A stretch of DNA of 6,532 nt. Origin: JBCBSS01 sp039819065 (lineage in GTDB: Bacteria > Bacteroidota > Bacteroidia > Cytophagales > Cyclobacteriaceae). The DNA lies in contig JBCBSS010000237.1 in NCBI GenBank assembly GCA_039819065.1, positions 1 through 6,532 on the forward strand. Direction: 5' to 3'. The translations under genes and the position numbers were made by a program. Positions within the stretch are counted from its first letter, which is position 1. Every line of letters begins with the position of its first letter. Below are positions 1 to 6,498 of the stretch, piece by piece. The notes below the pieces were generated by a model. The model was not told the origin of the DNA and did no database searches. It worked only from the letters and a program-made list of their open reading frames with translations.

Positions 1-25
1 TAAACTCGAAGAGGAATAAAATAAA

Positions 26-682
26 ATGAGACACGGGAAGAGATTTAATCATTTGGGTAGGACAGCATCGCATAGAAATGCTATGTTGTCTAATATGGCT
101 TCCTCGCTTATAACCAATAAGAGGATTACAACTACAGTTGCTAAAGCTAAAGCCCTTAGGAAGTATGTAGAGCCGTTGTTGACAAAATCTAAGGACGACA
201 CTACTCATTCGAGAAGGACGGTATTTTCATACCTCCAAAATAAGGAGTCTGTTAAAACGCTATTTGATGAAATATCAGCTAAAATTAGTGACAGACCAGG
301 TGGGTATACCAGAATCATCAGAATAGGCAACAGGCTTGGTGATAACGCAGAGATGTGTATTATCGAGTTAGTTGACTACAATGAACTGTTACTAAGCGAA
401 AGCAAACCAGCGAAGGCGAAAACTAGAAGAAGTCGTAGAGGTGGAGGAAAGAAAGCCCCAGCTGCAGAAGCAAAGGAGACTGTAGTTGAAGAGGCAGTGG
501 AAGTTGAAACTGTAGAAGCTACAGAAGTTGAAGAACCGACGACTGAAGAAGAACCAAAGGAGGCAGCGGTAGAGGAAACAACCGATGAAGAAACAAAGGT
601 CGTAGATGAGACAAAGGCTTCAGAAGAAACTACTGAAGATGACGTTGATGAAGAAGAAAAGAAACCAGAAGGTGACAAGTAA
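26..682 (+). CDS. rplQ: 50S ribosomal protein L17 with long charged C-terminal tail
   Basis: This is large-subunit ribosomal protein bL17, which binds 23S rRNA near the exit-tunnel side of the subunit. The family core spans about residues 1-120: it opens MRHGKRFNHLGR and contains the RTVFSYLQ stretch, the DRPGGYTRI segment and the closing CIIELVDYNE. The protein is 218 residues long, against about 127 in E. coli. The excess is a tail with a basic Lys/Arg/Gly/Ala patch (about 128-150) followed by a strongly acidic Glu/Thr/Val-rich stretch (about 151-217). Such tails are common in Bacteroidota L17, as far as I know. The ATG has a weak GAGG 11 bases upstream and matches the family N-terminus exactly. 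The first three bases of the window are TAA, possibly the stop of a preceding rpoA; that is inference. An intrinsic terminator follows at once. Confidence 0.97.
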   Translation: MRHGKRFNHLGRTASHRNAMLSNMASSLITNKRITTTVAKAKALRKYVEPLLTKSKDDTTHSRRTVFSYLQNKESVKTLFDEISAKISDRPGGYTRIIRIGNRLGDNAEMCIIELVDYNELLLSESKPAKAKTRRSRRGGGKKAPAAEAKETVVEEAVEVETVEATEVEEPTTEEEPKEAAVEETTDEETKVVDETKASEETTEDDVDEEEKKPEGDK

Positions 683-706
683 CATTGCAACTTCTAATAA
701 ATAATG

Positions 707-745
707 AAAGGGGTTAGATATAAATCTAATCCCTTTTTTATTTTT
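707..745 (+). terminator. Intrinsic terminator after rplQ
   Basis: The stem pairs 707-719 (AAAGGGGTTAGAT) with 724-736 (ATCTAATCCCTTT). It has 13 pairs including one G-U, a four-base ATAA loop, and a T-rich tract running to 745. It lies 25 bases after the rplQ stop and probably ends the ribosomal-protein operon, separating it at least partly from carA. Confidence 0.87.
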
Positions 746-746
746 G
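739..746 (+). promoter_or_regulatory. Possible -7 promoter box for carA
   Basis: The sequence TATTTTTG fits the Bacteroidota housekeeping -7 consensus TAnnTTTG exactly. It would place a transcript start near 751 and a leader of about 29 bases before the carA ATG. Against it, the box lies in the T-tract of the preceding terminator, where such a match arises easily, and no convincing -33 TTG is seen at the right distance. It is a candidate only. Confidence 0.35.
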
Positions 747-779
747 TCACATTCAAGAAAAACGAAGAATCAGTTTAAT

Positions 780-1877
780 ATGAAAGTTTCTGAAAAGAAT
801 AAAGCTTACTTACTATTAGAAGATGGAATGTCCTTTGAAGGTATCTCGATCGGAATGAGTGGAACGATGGGTGGAGAAATATGTTTCAATACGGGTATGA
901 CCGGCTACCAGGAGATTTACACTGATCCTTCGTATTATGGCCAAATTGTAATCAATACAACAGCCCATATTGGAAACTATGGAACAGTAAGTACTGAGCA
1001 AGAATCTTCTCATACTAAAATAAGCGGATTAGTCGTTAATGATTTCGCTCTTGAAGGAAGCAGGGCCAATGCCGATATGGATCTACAAGCATATTTGGAG
1101 CAGAATGAGGTCGTAGGTATTGCTGGTATTGATACCAGAAAGCTTGTAAAACACATTAGAAGTAAAGGGGCTATGAATGCCATAATCTCCTCAGAGATAA
1201 GACCCGAGGAATTAGCACAAGAGCTTAATAAAGTACCTTCTATGGATGGCCTGGAACTATCTTCAATAGTAAGTACAGAAACACCTTATACAGTGGGTGA
1301 TGAGTCAAGCAATTTGAAAGTGGCTGTTCTGGATCTGGGTATCAAGACAAGTATTCTTAAGCACTTATCCTCGCGCGGATGTATTTGTAAGGTTTTTAAT
1401 GCGAGAACCGCATTCAACGAAATGGAAGAATGGCAGCCCAATGGATACTTCATATCAAATGGACCAGGTGATCCGGCTGTTATGGATTACGCAGTGGAAA
1501 CAGTCAAGAGCATTTTAGACTCTGACAAGCCAGTATTTGGAATATGCTTGGGGCATCAAATTATAGCAAGGGCATGTGGTATATCTACCTACAAAATGCA
1601 CCATGGTCACAGGGGTTTGAACCATCCTGTAAAGAATTTAAAAACTGGTAAAAGTGAGATGACCTCTCAAAACCACGGTTTTGCTATAAGCTCTGAAGAT
1701 GTAGAAAAGTCTAGTGCAGTTAATGCTACACATATCCATTTAAATGATGACACGATAGCAGGTATTGAGGTAGTTGGTAAGAAAGCTTTCGCCGTACAAT
1801 ATCATCCTGAATCTTCTCCGGGACCACATGACTCAAGATATTTATTCGATCAATTTGTTGAATTAATGAGCCACTAG
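780..1877 (+). CDS. carA: Carbamoyl-phosphate synthase, small (glutaminase) subunit
   Basis: CarA hydrolyses glutamine and passes ammonia through a tunnel to CarB, which makes carbamoyl phosphate for pyrimidines and arginine. The N-terminal CPSase small-chain domain (about residues 8-140) holds NTGMTGYQEIYTDPSYYGQI. The class I glutamine amidotransferase domain (about 178-362) holds ISNGPGDP, the nucleophile Cys256 in GICLGHQ, TSQNHGFAI, and catalytic His342 and Glu344 in QYHPES. I chose the ATG at 780, giving 365 residues, close to the usual 360-380. The frame stays open to a TTG at 744, but that start lies inside the terminator T-tract and would add 12 residues with no family match. No carB is present here, so the subunits are encoded apart. 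eno follows 50 bases later on the same strand with no terminator between, so the two may be co-transcribed. Confidence 0.96.
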   Translation: MKVSEKNKAYLLLEDGMSFEGISIGMSGTMGGEICFNTGMTGYQEIYTDPSYYGQIVINTTAHIGNYGTVSTEQESSHTKISGLVVNDFALEGSRANADMDLQAYLEQNEVVGIAGIDTRKLVKHIRSKGAMNAIISSEIRPEELAQELNKVPSMDGLELSSIVSTETPYTVGDESSNLKVAVLDLGIKTSILKHLSSRGCICKVFNARTAFNEMEEWQPNGYFISNGPGDPAVMDYAVETVKSILDSDKPVFGICLGHQIIARACGISTYKMHHGHRGLNHPVKNLKTGKSEMTSQNHGFAISSEDVEKSSAVNATHIHLNDDTIAGIEVVGKKAFAVQYHPESSPGPHDSRYLFDQFVELMSH

Positions 1878-1927
1878 TTTTTTAGATCAATCTTTCATTT
1901 TTATACATACATCAAAATCTAGAGATA

Positions 1928-3202
1928 ATGAGTTTAATCGAACACATCCATGCACGTCAAATACTTGACTCAAGAGGTAATCCAACAATCGAAGTTGATG
2001 TGATTACTGAAAACGGTATAATTGGAAGAGCGGCCGTTCCTTCTGGCGCATCGACGGGTAAACACGAGGCTGTTGAACTTAGAGATGGAAATAAGGATGT
2101 CTTTTTAGGGAAGGGTGTGTTGAGAGCGATTGAGAATGTAAACGGCAAAATTGCCGAAGAAATTGTCGGTTATTCTGTATTCGAGCAGAATTTGATCGAC
2201 AAGATCATGATTGAGTTAGACGGTACAGAGAATAAGTCTAATCTAGGAGCTAACGCAACACTTGGTACATCACTGGCTGTGGCCAAAGCAGCGGCACAGG
2301 AGTCAGGCCAATCTTTATTTAGATACATAGGTGGTGTTAATGCTAATACGCTTCCACTACCTATGATGAATATACTTAATGGTGGTAGCCATGCTGATAA
2401 CGCTATCGACTTCCAGGAGTTCATGGTAATGCCTGTCAGTGCACCATCTTTCTCTGAATCATTGAGAATGGGTGTAGAAGTATTTCATCAACTAAAGAAG
2501 GTATTACAAGACAACGGGCATTCAACTAACGTGGGAGATGAAGGTGGTTTCGCGCCCAATCTTCGCTCCAACGAAGAAGCTATTGAAGTCGTTTTACAAG
2601 CGATCGAAAAAGCGGGCTACAAGCCAGGAGAAGATATTTTCATCGCTATGGATGCTGCCTCCTCTGAGTTTTATGATGCTCAGGAAAAAGTATATAACTT
2701 CTCTTCTACAGGCCAAAAACTGTCATCAGACGAGATGGTAGAGTACTGGAAACAATGGGTGGATAAATATCCTATTCTATCAATAGAAGATGGTATGGAG
2801 GAAGATGATTGGGATGGTTGGAAAAAACTTACAGAAGTGATTGGAAGTAAAGTACAGCTTGTTGGAGATGACCTATTCGTTACCAACGTAAAAAGGTTAC
2901 AGAACGGAATAGATCAGGGTATTGCTAATTCGATTCTCATTAAAGTGAATCAAATCGGAACCCTAACGGAGACGATTAATGCTGTTAACTTAGCCAAGAA
3001 GAATTCTTATACCAGCGTAATGTCGCACAGGTCAGGAGAAACAGAAGATAATACTATCGCAGACTTGGCTGTTGCTTTGAATACAGGCCAAATCAAGACG
3101 GGATCCGCTTCTCGTTCTGATCGAATGGCGAAATATAATCAATTATTGAGAATAGAAGAGGAGCTGGAGGAAGTAGCGTATTTTCCTGGAAGAAACTTTT
3201 AA
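1928..3202 (+). CDS. eno: Enolase (phosphopyruvate hydratase)
   Basis: Enolase interconverts 2-phosphoglycerate and phosphoenolpyruvate in cytoplasmic glycolysis and gluconeogenesis. At 424 residues it is full length. The N-terminal capping domain carries the mobile loop SGASTGKHEAVELRD (about 39-53). Visible in the barrel are NGGSHADNAIDFQEFM (His155), catalytic acid/base Glu205 in GDEGGFAPN, magnesium ligands Asp242, Glu287 (SIEDGM) and Asp314 (GDDLFVTN), catalytic Lys339 in LIKVNQIGT, SHRSGETED, and the closing KTGSASRSDRMAKYNQLLRIEEEL with Lys390. All key residues are present, so it should be active. The ATG gives the standard N-terminus (IEHIHARQILDSRGNPT). The 50-base gap from carA contains no clear promoter. 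Transcription ends at the shared hairpin just downstream. Confidence 0.98.
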   Translation: MSLIEHIHARQILDSRGNPTIEVDVITENGIIGRAAVPSGASTGKHEAVELRDGNKDVFLGKGVLRAIENVNGKIAEEIVGYSVFEQNLIDKIMIELDGTENKSNLGANATLGTSLAVAKAAAQESGQSLFRYIGGVNANTLPLPMMNILNGGSHADNAIDFQEFMVMPVSAPSFSESLRMGVEVFHQLKKVLQDNGHSTNVGDEGGFAPNLRSNEEAIEVVLQAIEKAGYKPGEDIFIAMDAASSEFYDAQEKVYNFSSTGQKLSSDEMVEYWKQWVDKYPILSIEDGMEEDDWDGWKKLTEVIGSKVQLVGDDLFVTNVKRLQNGIDQGIANSILIKVNQIGTLTETINAVNLAKKNSYTSVMSHRSGETEDNTIADLAVALNTGQIKTGSASRSDRMAKYNQLLRIEEELEEVAYFPGRNF

Positions 3203-3219
3203 AGTCGTTAAAAACGCAA

Positions 3220-3257
3220 GAAACAAAAAAGCCCGGATATCCGGGCCTTTTTGTTTC
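3220..3257. terminator. Bidirectional intrinsic terminator between eno and gcvT
   Basis: The GC-rich core 3231-3246 (GCCCGGATATCCGGGC) is a perfect palindrome that folds with an ATAT loop. Pairing continues outward after one A-C mismatch: 3220-3229 (GAAACAAAAA) pairs with 3248-3257. The A-tract on the left and T-tract on the right give a U-run in the RNA in both directions. It can therefore end eno (stop 18 bases to its left) and gcvT (last base 17 bases to its right), which converge here. Confidence 0.92.
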
Positions 3258-3273
3258 TATACAAATAATATTG

Positions 3274-4356
3274 CTAGATCAGAGGCGCCTTTTCAATTTT
3301 AGCTGCCAATTCCCTGTTCCTGACCACCACCTTGATATCAGTATCAGGTTTACTATACTCTACACCTACATAGCCCATACCTACCCCTATACCTAATGTA
3401 GGTGACATAGTCCCTGATGTTACATGGCCGATTACATCCCCCTCACTGGACTTTAGCTCATACCCGTGTCTGGGAATCCCTTTATCTACCATTTTGAATG
3501 CTACCAATTTGCGCTTTACGCCTTCTTCTTTTTGTGCTTGTAGGTCATCACTATTGATAAAGTCCTTGGAAAATTTTGTGATCCATCCCAACCCTGCTTC
3601 CAATGGTGATGTAGTATCGTCGATGTCGTTACCATAGAGACAAAAGCCCATTTCCATTCTCAAAGTATCTCTAGCGCCTAATCCTATAGGTTTGACATCA
3701 TAAGCCTTTCCAATCTCAAATATTCCATCCCAAACTTGCTTAGCGAATTCATTTTTAACGTAAATCTCAAAACCTCCCGCACCAGTATAGCCCGTCGCAG
3801 AAATAATGACATCCTGTACACCGGCAAATTCACCTATTTCGAAATGGTAGAATTTGATCTCTGCTAAATTGACAGAAGTTAAAGCTTGCAACAGTTCGGT
3901 GGCCTTCGGACCCTGCACAGCTAATAAAGACATGTCATCTGAAATGTTCTCCATTTCAGCATTAACATCATTATGCGAACTGATCCATTGCCAGTCCTTA
4001 TCGATATTAGAAGCATTTACAACCAGCAGATATTCTTCTTCCTTTATTCTATATACAAGTAGGTCGTCTACAATACCACCCTTATCATTGGGCAGACAAG
4101 AGTATTGTGCTTTACCATCAATGAGCTTTGAAGCATCGTTACTCGTTACTTTTTGAATAAGATCTAATGCCTTTGGACCCTTGATCATGAATTCACCCAT
4201 ATGCGATACATCGAATACACCCACACCATTTCTGACAGTATTGTGTTCCTCGATGTCAGATGTATAGCGGACAGGCATGTTGTAGCCCGCGAATTCAACC
4301 ATTTTGGCACCTAATTCAGCGTGCAGGTCATTTAAAGCAATTTTTTTAAGTTCCAT
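3274..4356 (-). CDS. gcvT: Aminomethyltransferase (glycine cleavage system T protein)
   Basis: GcvT transfers the aminomethyl carbon from lipoylated H protein to tetrahydrofolate, releasing ammonia and forming methylene-tetrahydrofolate. It links glycine breakdown to one-carbon metabolism in the cytoplasm. The 360-residue length is standard. The GCV_T folate-binding domain (about 8-260) shows FDVSHMGEFMIKGP, YSCLPNDKGGIVDDLLVYR with the conserved folate-contacting acid in Asp97-Asp98, ATGYTGAGGFEIY, GLGARDTLRMEMGFCLYGND, and SPLEAGLGWITKF. The C-terminal barrel domain (about 280-355) contains GHVTSGTMSPTLG and a GMGYV segment. The ATG at 4356 gives the normal N-terminus. No gcvH or gcvP is adjacent, so the gene stands alone. 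The leader from the predicted promoter is only about 25-30 bases, too short for a glycine riboswitch. It converges on eno and diverges from the DUF302 gene. Confidence 0.96.
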   Translation of the reverse strand: MELKKIALNDLHAELGAKMVEFAGYNMPVRYTSDIEEHNTVRNGVGVFDVSHMGEFMIKGPKALDLIQKVTSNDASKLIDGKAQYSCLPNDKGGIVDDLLVYRIKEEEYLLVVNASNIDKDWQWISSHNDVNAEMENISDDMSLLAVQGPKATELLQALTSVNLAEIKFYHFEIGEFAGVQDVIISATGYTGAGGFEIYVKNEFAKQVWDGIFEIGKAYDVKPIGLGARDTLRMEMGFCLYGNDIDDTTSPLEAGLGWITKFSKDFINSDDLQAQKEEGVKRKLVAFKMVDKGIPRHGYELKSSEGDVIGHVTSGTMSPTLGIGVGMGYVGVEYSKPDTDIKVVVRNRELAAKIEKAPLI

Positions 4357-4364
4357 AAACCCAG

Positions 4365-4408
4365 AGTTAGAATAAAATAAAAGCCACGCAAAGGTAGTGA
4401 TTCTAACT
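4365..4408. repeat. Perfect 9-bp inverted repeat flanking the gcvT promoter
   Basis: The arms AGTTAGAAT (4365-4373) and ATTCTAACT (4400-4408) are exact reverse complements separated by 26 bases. The predicted gcvT -7 box lies within the spacer. One arm is upstream of the box and the other is in the short leader just before the start codon. Arms this far apart could be two half-sites or two operators for a regulator, or could be chance in AT-rich DNA. Confidence 0.5.
4389..4396 (-). promoter_or_regulatory. Bacteroidota -7 box of the gcvT promoter
   Basis: On the - strand this reads TACCTTTG, followed by CG, a perfect match to the TAnnTTTG -7 element. It is 32 bases from the gcvT ATG, so transcription should start around 4382-4384. 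No good -33 TTG is visible about 19 bases further upstream, which leaves the promoter possibly weak or activator-dependent. Confidence 0.68.
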
Positions 4409-4490
4409 AATTATAAGCATCAGTGATTCGAATGATCAATTCATTTTATACCTTAATATAATTAACCAGAATTGTTAACTATTGGACAAC

Positions 4491-4943
4491 ATGAAACACA
4501 CTATTTTCCTAGTATTAGTCTTTATTTCATGTAAAGCTAATTCTCAAGAAATGGAAGGATTTATTGTAACTAACAGTGAGAGCGACGTTGTTTCCACCAC
4601 TGATAAATTGGAATCAATCATTAAAGAAAAAGGACTGAAACTGTTTTCCAGAATAGATCACTCAGCCGGAGCAGCGAACGTTGATTTAGCATTGAACCCA
4701 ACTACATTACTCATTTTTGGAAACCCACAGGTCGGTACCAAGTTGATGCAATGTGATCAAAGAATGGGTATTGAGTTACCCATGAAAATCTTAATTTGGT
4801 CAGATGATTCCGGAGTGACGAAAGTCGGGTTTTTTGACCCAACAGAGTATACCAAAAAATACGATTTAAGTGATTGTCAAGAAGTGCTTAACAAAGTGAA
4901 AGCAGCACTTAATGGAATTGTTAACGCGGCAGTTCTCAACTAG
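4491..4943 (+). CDS. Exported DUF302-family protein of unknown function
   Basis: This encodes a 150-residue protein with an N-terminal export signal: a short basic start (MKHT), a hydrophobic core at about residues 5-13 (IFLVLVFIS), then CKANSQ. Cys14 could be a lipoprotein cysteine, but Phe at -3 fits the lipobox poorly, so cleavage by signal peptidase I near ANS-Q is as likely. The mature part (about 35-147) matches DUF302: SRIDHSAGA, NPTTLLIFGNP, GTKLMQ, GIELPMKILIWSDDSG, then a Tyr/Leu-rich helical end. DUF302 proteins are small, of unsettled function, and often periplasmic when they carry a signal. I prefer the ATG at 4491 to the TTG three codons earlier because it gives a cleaner signal peptide. 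It diverges from gcvT, and its stop is 19 bases from the end of the convergent hydrolase gene, with no hairpin terminator between. Confidence 0.87.
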   Translation: MKHTIFLVLVFISCKANSQEMEGFIVTNSESDVVSTTDKLESIIKEKGLKLFSRIDHSAGAANVDLALNPTTLLIFGNPQVGTKLMQCDQRMGIELPMKILIWSDDSGVTKVGFFDPTEYTKKYDLSDCQEVLNKVKAALNGIVNAAVLN

Positions 4944-4962
4944 TTTAACCTGATTTATAGCA

Positions 4963-5841
4963 CTAGACCCCAACCAATACTGGCTCGTGAGCATCCTCAA
5001 TAAAGGAGATGCAATGATCAATTACTTCCTTATCTCTTAAAATCTTTCTATGCCCTAATCCGCTGGTAATGAACAAGTCTGTCTCCGGCCTTGCCCCTTT
5101 CATCGCATAAGGGTGTTCGATCGTGACATCATAATCTTTTTCATCGTGTACCAGTAGCAATTTCAGATCACTGACTTTTTTTACCAGTTTAAGCCCGCTG
5201 AACTCGTCGAAGCTTCTTCCGAACTTTTTGACAATGTAATTCTTGAAATAGTGTCCAACTTTTGGGGAGCCATTGATTCTTTTGAGAAAGTCACTAATTA
5301 TGGCATCACTTATAGCAGGGCTTCCAATGTTAATTAGAGTTCTGGCGGCTAAACCCTTCTCCATAGCATATAAGCTGACCAACCCCCCAAAAGAATGAGC
5401 AATGACTGCTCTAATATCTTTATAAGGCTTGGCTACTTCCAGAAGAGTACCGCCAAACTCAGGAATATCTGTCCTTTTTCCAACTGATTGACCATGGGCA
5501 GGACCATCAAATGTAACAACTTTATAACCTTTATTGACTAAGGGTTCAATAAAGCTACTGAATTGAGTGCCTCTACCAGACCACCCATGTACCATGATAA
5601 TTACAGGGCCTGATCCCCAAGAATAGCACTGGATCCGCTGATTATCGACAACGACACTATATTTTTCAGCACTGCTTTCCGCCTGCAACTCTTTGTCGGG
5701 TGTTTTGAAACGCATAGGCGTGAAGAACAACTTGATAGACCATCTGTTGGCAAGTGGTTGAGCAAAAAACTCCAGTTTGGGAAAAGACCATTGGATTAAT
5801 CTATATGCCAGAGGTACGGGATTTTTTTTCTTCTTAGTCAT
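4963..5841 (-). CDS. Alpha/beta-fold hydrolase, probable TetR-controlled esterase
   Basis: This is a 292-residue serine hydrolase of the alpha/beta fold; the substrate cannot be told. An N-terminal extension of about 75 residues, basic at first (MTKKKKNP) with Trp/Phe-rich stretches, precedes the fold. The fold starts at GPVIIMVHGWSGRGTQF, where HGW (85-87) supplies the oxyanion hole. It continues with FDGPAHGQS, the nucleophile elbow AHSFGG with Ser150, the probable acid Asp236 in VHDEKDYDV, and His264 in GLGHRKIL, so the triad appears complete. No cleavable signal peptide is evident, so a cytoplasmic or membrane-associated location is likely. I chose the ATG at 5841 over a TTG two codons upstream. 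The gene is 63 bases downstream of the TetR gene on the same strand, with an operator-like palindrome in the gap. That suggests repressor-controlled detoxification or ester/lactone hydrolysis, which is inference. Confidence 0.88.
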   Translation of the reverse strand: MTKKKKNPVPLAYRLIQWSFPKLEFFAQPLANRWSIKLFFTPMRFKTPDKELQAESSAEKYSVVVDNQRIQCYSWGSGPVIIMVHGWSGRGTQFSSFIEPLVNKGYKVVTFDGPAHGQSVGKRTDIPEFGGTLLEVAKPYKDIRAVIAHSFGGLVSLYAMEKGLAARTLINIGSPAISDAIISDFLKRINGSPKVGHYFKNYIVKKFGRSFDEFSGLKLVKKVSDLKLLLVHDEKDYDVTIEHPYAMKGARPETDLFITSGLGHRKILRDKEVIDHCISFIEDAHEPVLVGV

Positions 5842-5872
5842 TGTCAATCATTTACATTTCTAAACTGCATTT

Positions 5873-5888
5873 AAGACCAATCGGTCTT
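5873..5888. promoter_or_regulatory. Operator-like palindrome upstream of the hydrolase gene
   Basis: AAGACCAATCGGTCTT has 6-bp perfect arms (AAGACC/GGTCTT) around AATC. It lies in the 63-base gap between the TetR gene and the hydrolase, 31 bases before the hydrolase ATG. It shares ACCAA(C/T)CGGTC with the palindrome before the TetR gene and resembles GACC-N4-GGTC operators of NemR-like TetR proteins. It probably binds the neighbouring repressor. On the - strand a TATACT-like run just upstream could be a promoter, but no clear TAnnTTTG box is seen. Confidence 0.65.
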
Positions 5889-5904
5889 TTATAGTATAAA
5901 AAAA

Positions 5905-6495
5905 TTAGGCCAAGACCTTTTCTTCGAGATAACCCTTAAGGTGTTTAACCGCTATGTCTGCATGAATGTTATTGCCATTGACCCGAGACATAATAATGGC
6001 ACCTTCTAACGTGATAATCAGTAGAGTCGATAACTCATTTGCAACCACATCTTGTCTGACTTCACCATTGGCTTTGCCTTCTTCTATCTTTATTTCTATG
6101 TATTTTCTAAGGTTGTTTATGCCTTGCTTGGCTTTCTCCCTCAGTGCTGGATGAGAGTTGCTTGAGTCTACGGCCGTATTAAAGATTGGGCATCCACCTT
6201 TAACAACCGGCTCAGGGGCAAAACTGGCGAACACTTCAATGATCGAGTTGAGCTTTTCAGTGACCGTTTTGTCATGATCCAATCTGCTTCTAAATCTCTT
6301 TATAACAGCTTGGTAACTATAATCAAATGCCTCGAGTGCTATCTCATCTTTGTTTTTGAAGTGGTTATATATACCGCCCTTCTTAAGCTTAGTGGCTTTC
6401 ATGATGTCACTTAGTGAGCAACCATGATAACCATAGATGTTGAACAGCTCAGCTGATCTTTCAATTATCTTTTCTTTTGTAAGCTCTCCTTTCAT
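5905..6495 (-). CDS. TetR/AcrR-family transcriptional repressor
   Basis: This is a 196-residue one-component regulator, a normal TetR length. The N-terminal DNA-binding domain (about residues 5-52) has TKEKIIERSAELFNIYGYHG, then the helix-turn-helix LSDIMKATKLKKGGIYNHFKNKDEI, very typical of the family. The C-terminal ligand and dimer domain (about 60-196) has the segment VVKGGCPIFNTAVDSSNSHP, resembling NemR/YxaF-type regulators, with Cys102 in GGCP. In NemR a cysteine in this domain senses reactive electrophiles; whether Cys102 is equivalent is inference. The ATG at 6495 has no Shine-Dalgarno sequence. A palindromic operator lies 3 bases upstream of the start codon, so autorepression is likely. 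The downstream hydrolase, with a related palindrome, is the probable target. A divergent gene beyond the window edge could be another. Confidence 0.94.
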   Translation of the reverse strand: MKGELTKEKIIERSAELFNIYGYHGCSLSDIMKATKLKKGGIYNHFKNKDEIALEAFDYSYQAVIKRFRSRLDHDKTVTEKLNSIIEVFASFAPEPVVKGGCPIFNTAVDSSNSHPALREKAKQGINNLRKYIEIKIEEGKANGEVRQDVVANELSTLLIITLEGAIIMSRVNGNNIHADIAVKHLKGYLEEKVLA

Positions 6496-6498
6496 ATA

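Noticed and set aside
1..3. TAA as the stop codon of rpoA
   Set aside because: It is plausible from conserved gene order, but no upstream coding sequence is in the window, so it is not listed as a feature.
376..690. 104-codon open frame on the - strand, very Ser/Val-rich
   Set aside because: It is the mirror of the Glu/Thr-rich tail of rplQ (GAA and ACT codons read backwards as TTC and AGT). It has low complexity and no domain.
744..779. TTG start extending carA by 12 residues
   Set aside because: It lies in the terminator T-tract; the added residues match no CarA feature and the ATG at 780 gives the normal length.
2538..2741. 67-codon open frame on the + strand inside eno, plus antisense frames at 1957-2148, 2170-2424 and 2680-2886
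   Set aside because: All overlap the fully conserved enolase frame and show no domain or start signal of their own.
3854..4156. 100-codon open frame opposite gcvT
   Set aside because: It is a shadow of the conserved GcvT frame with no recognisable motif.
4449..4456. TACCTTAA as a promoter box for the DUF302 gene
   Set aside because: It misses two of the four bases of the TTTG half and has no -33 partner, so it is too weak to annotate.
4357..4490. Glycine riboswitch or small RNA in the gcvT upstream gap
   Set aside because: The predicted leader is about 25-30 bases, far too short for a glycine aptamer, and no paired aptamer structure is visible.
5871..5892. Hairpin AAGACC/GGTCTT considered as a terminator of the TetR gene
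   Set aside because: On the - strand the stem is followed by AAATG, not a T-run. The T-run is on the other side, where no + strand gene ends. The operator reading fits better.
5909..5920. AAGACC half-site near the 3' end of the TetR gene
   Set aside because: It is a single half-site in coding sequence with no matching second arm.
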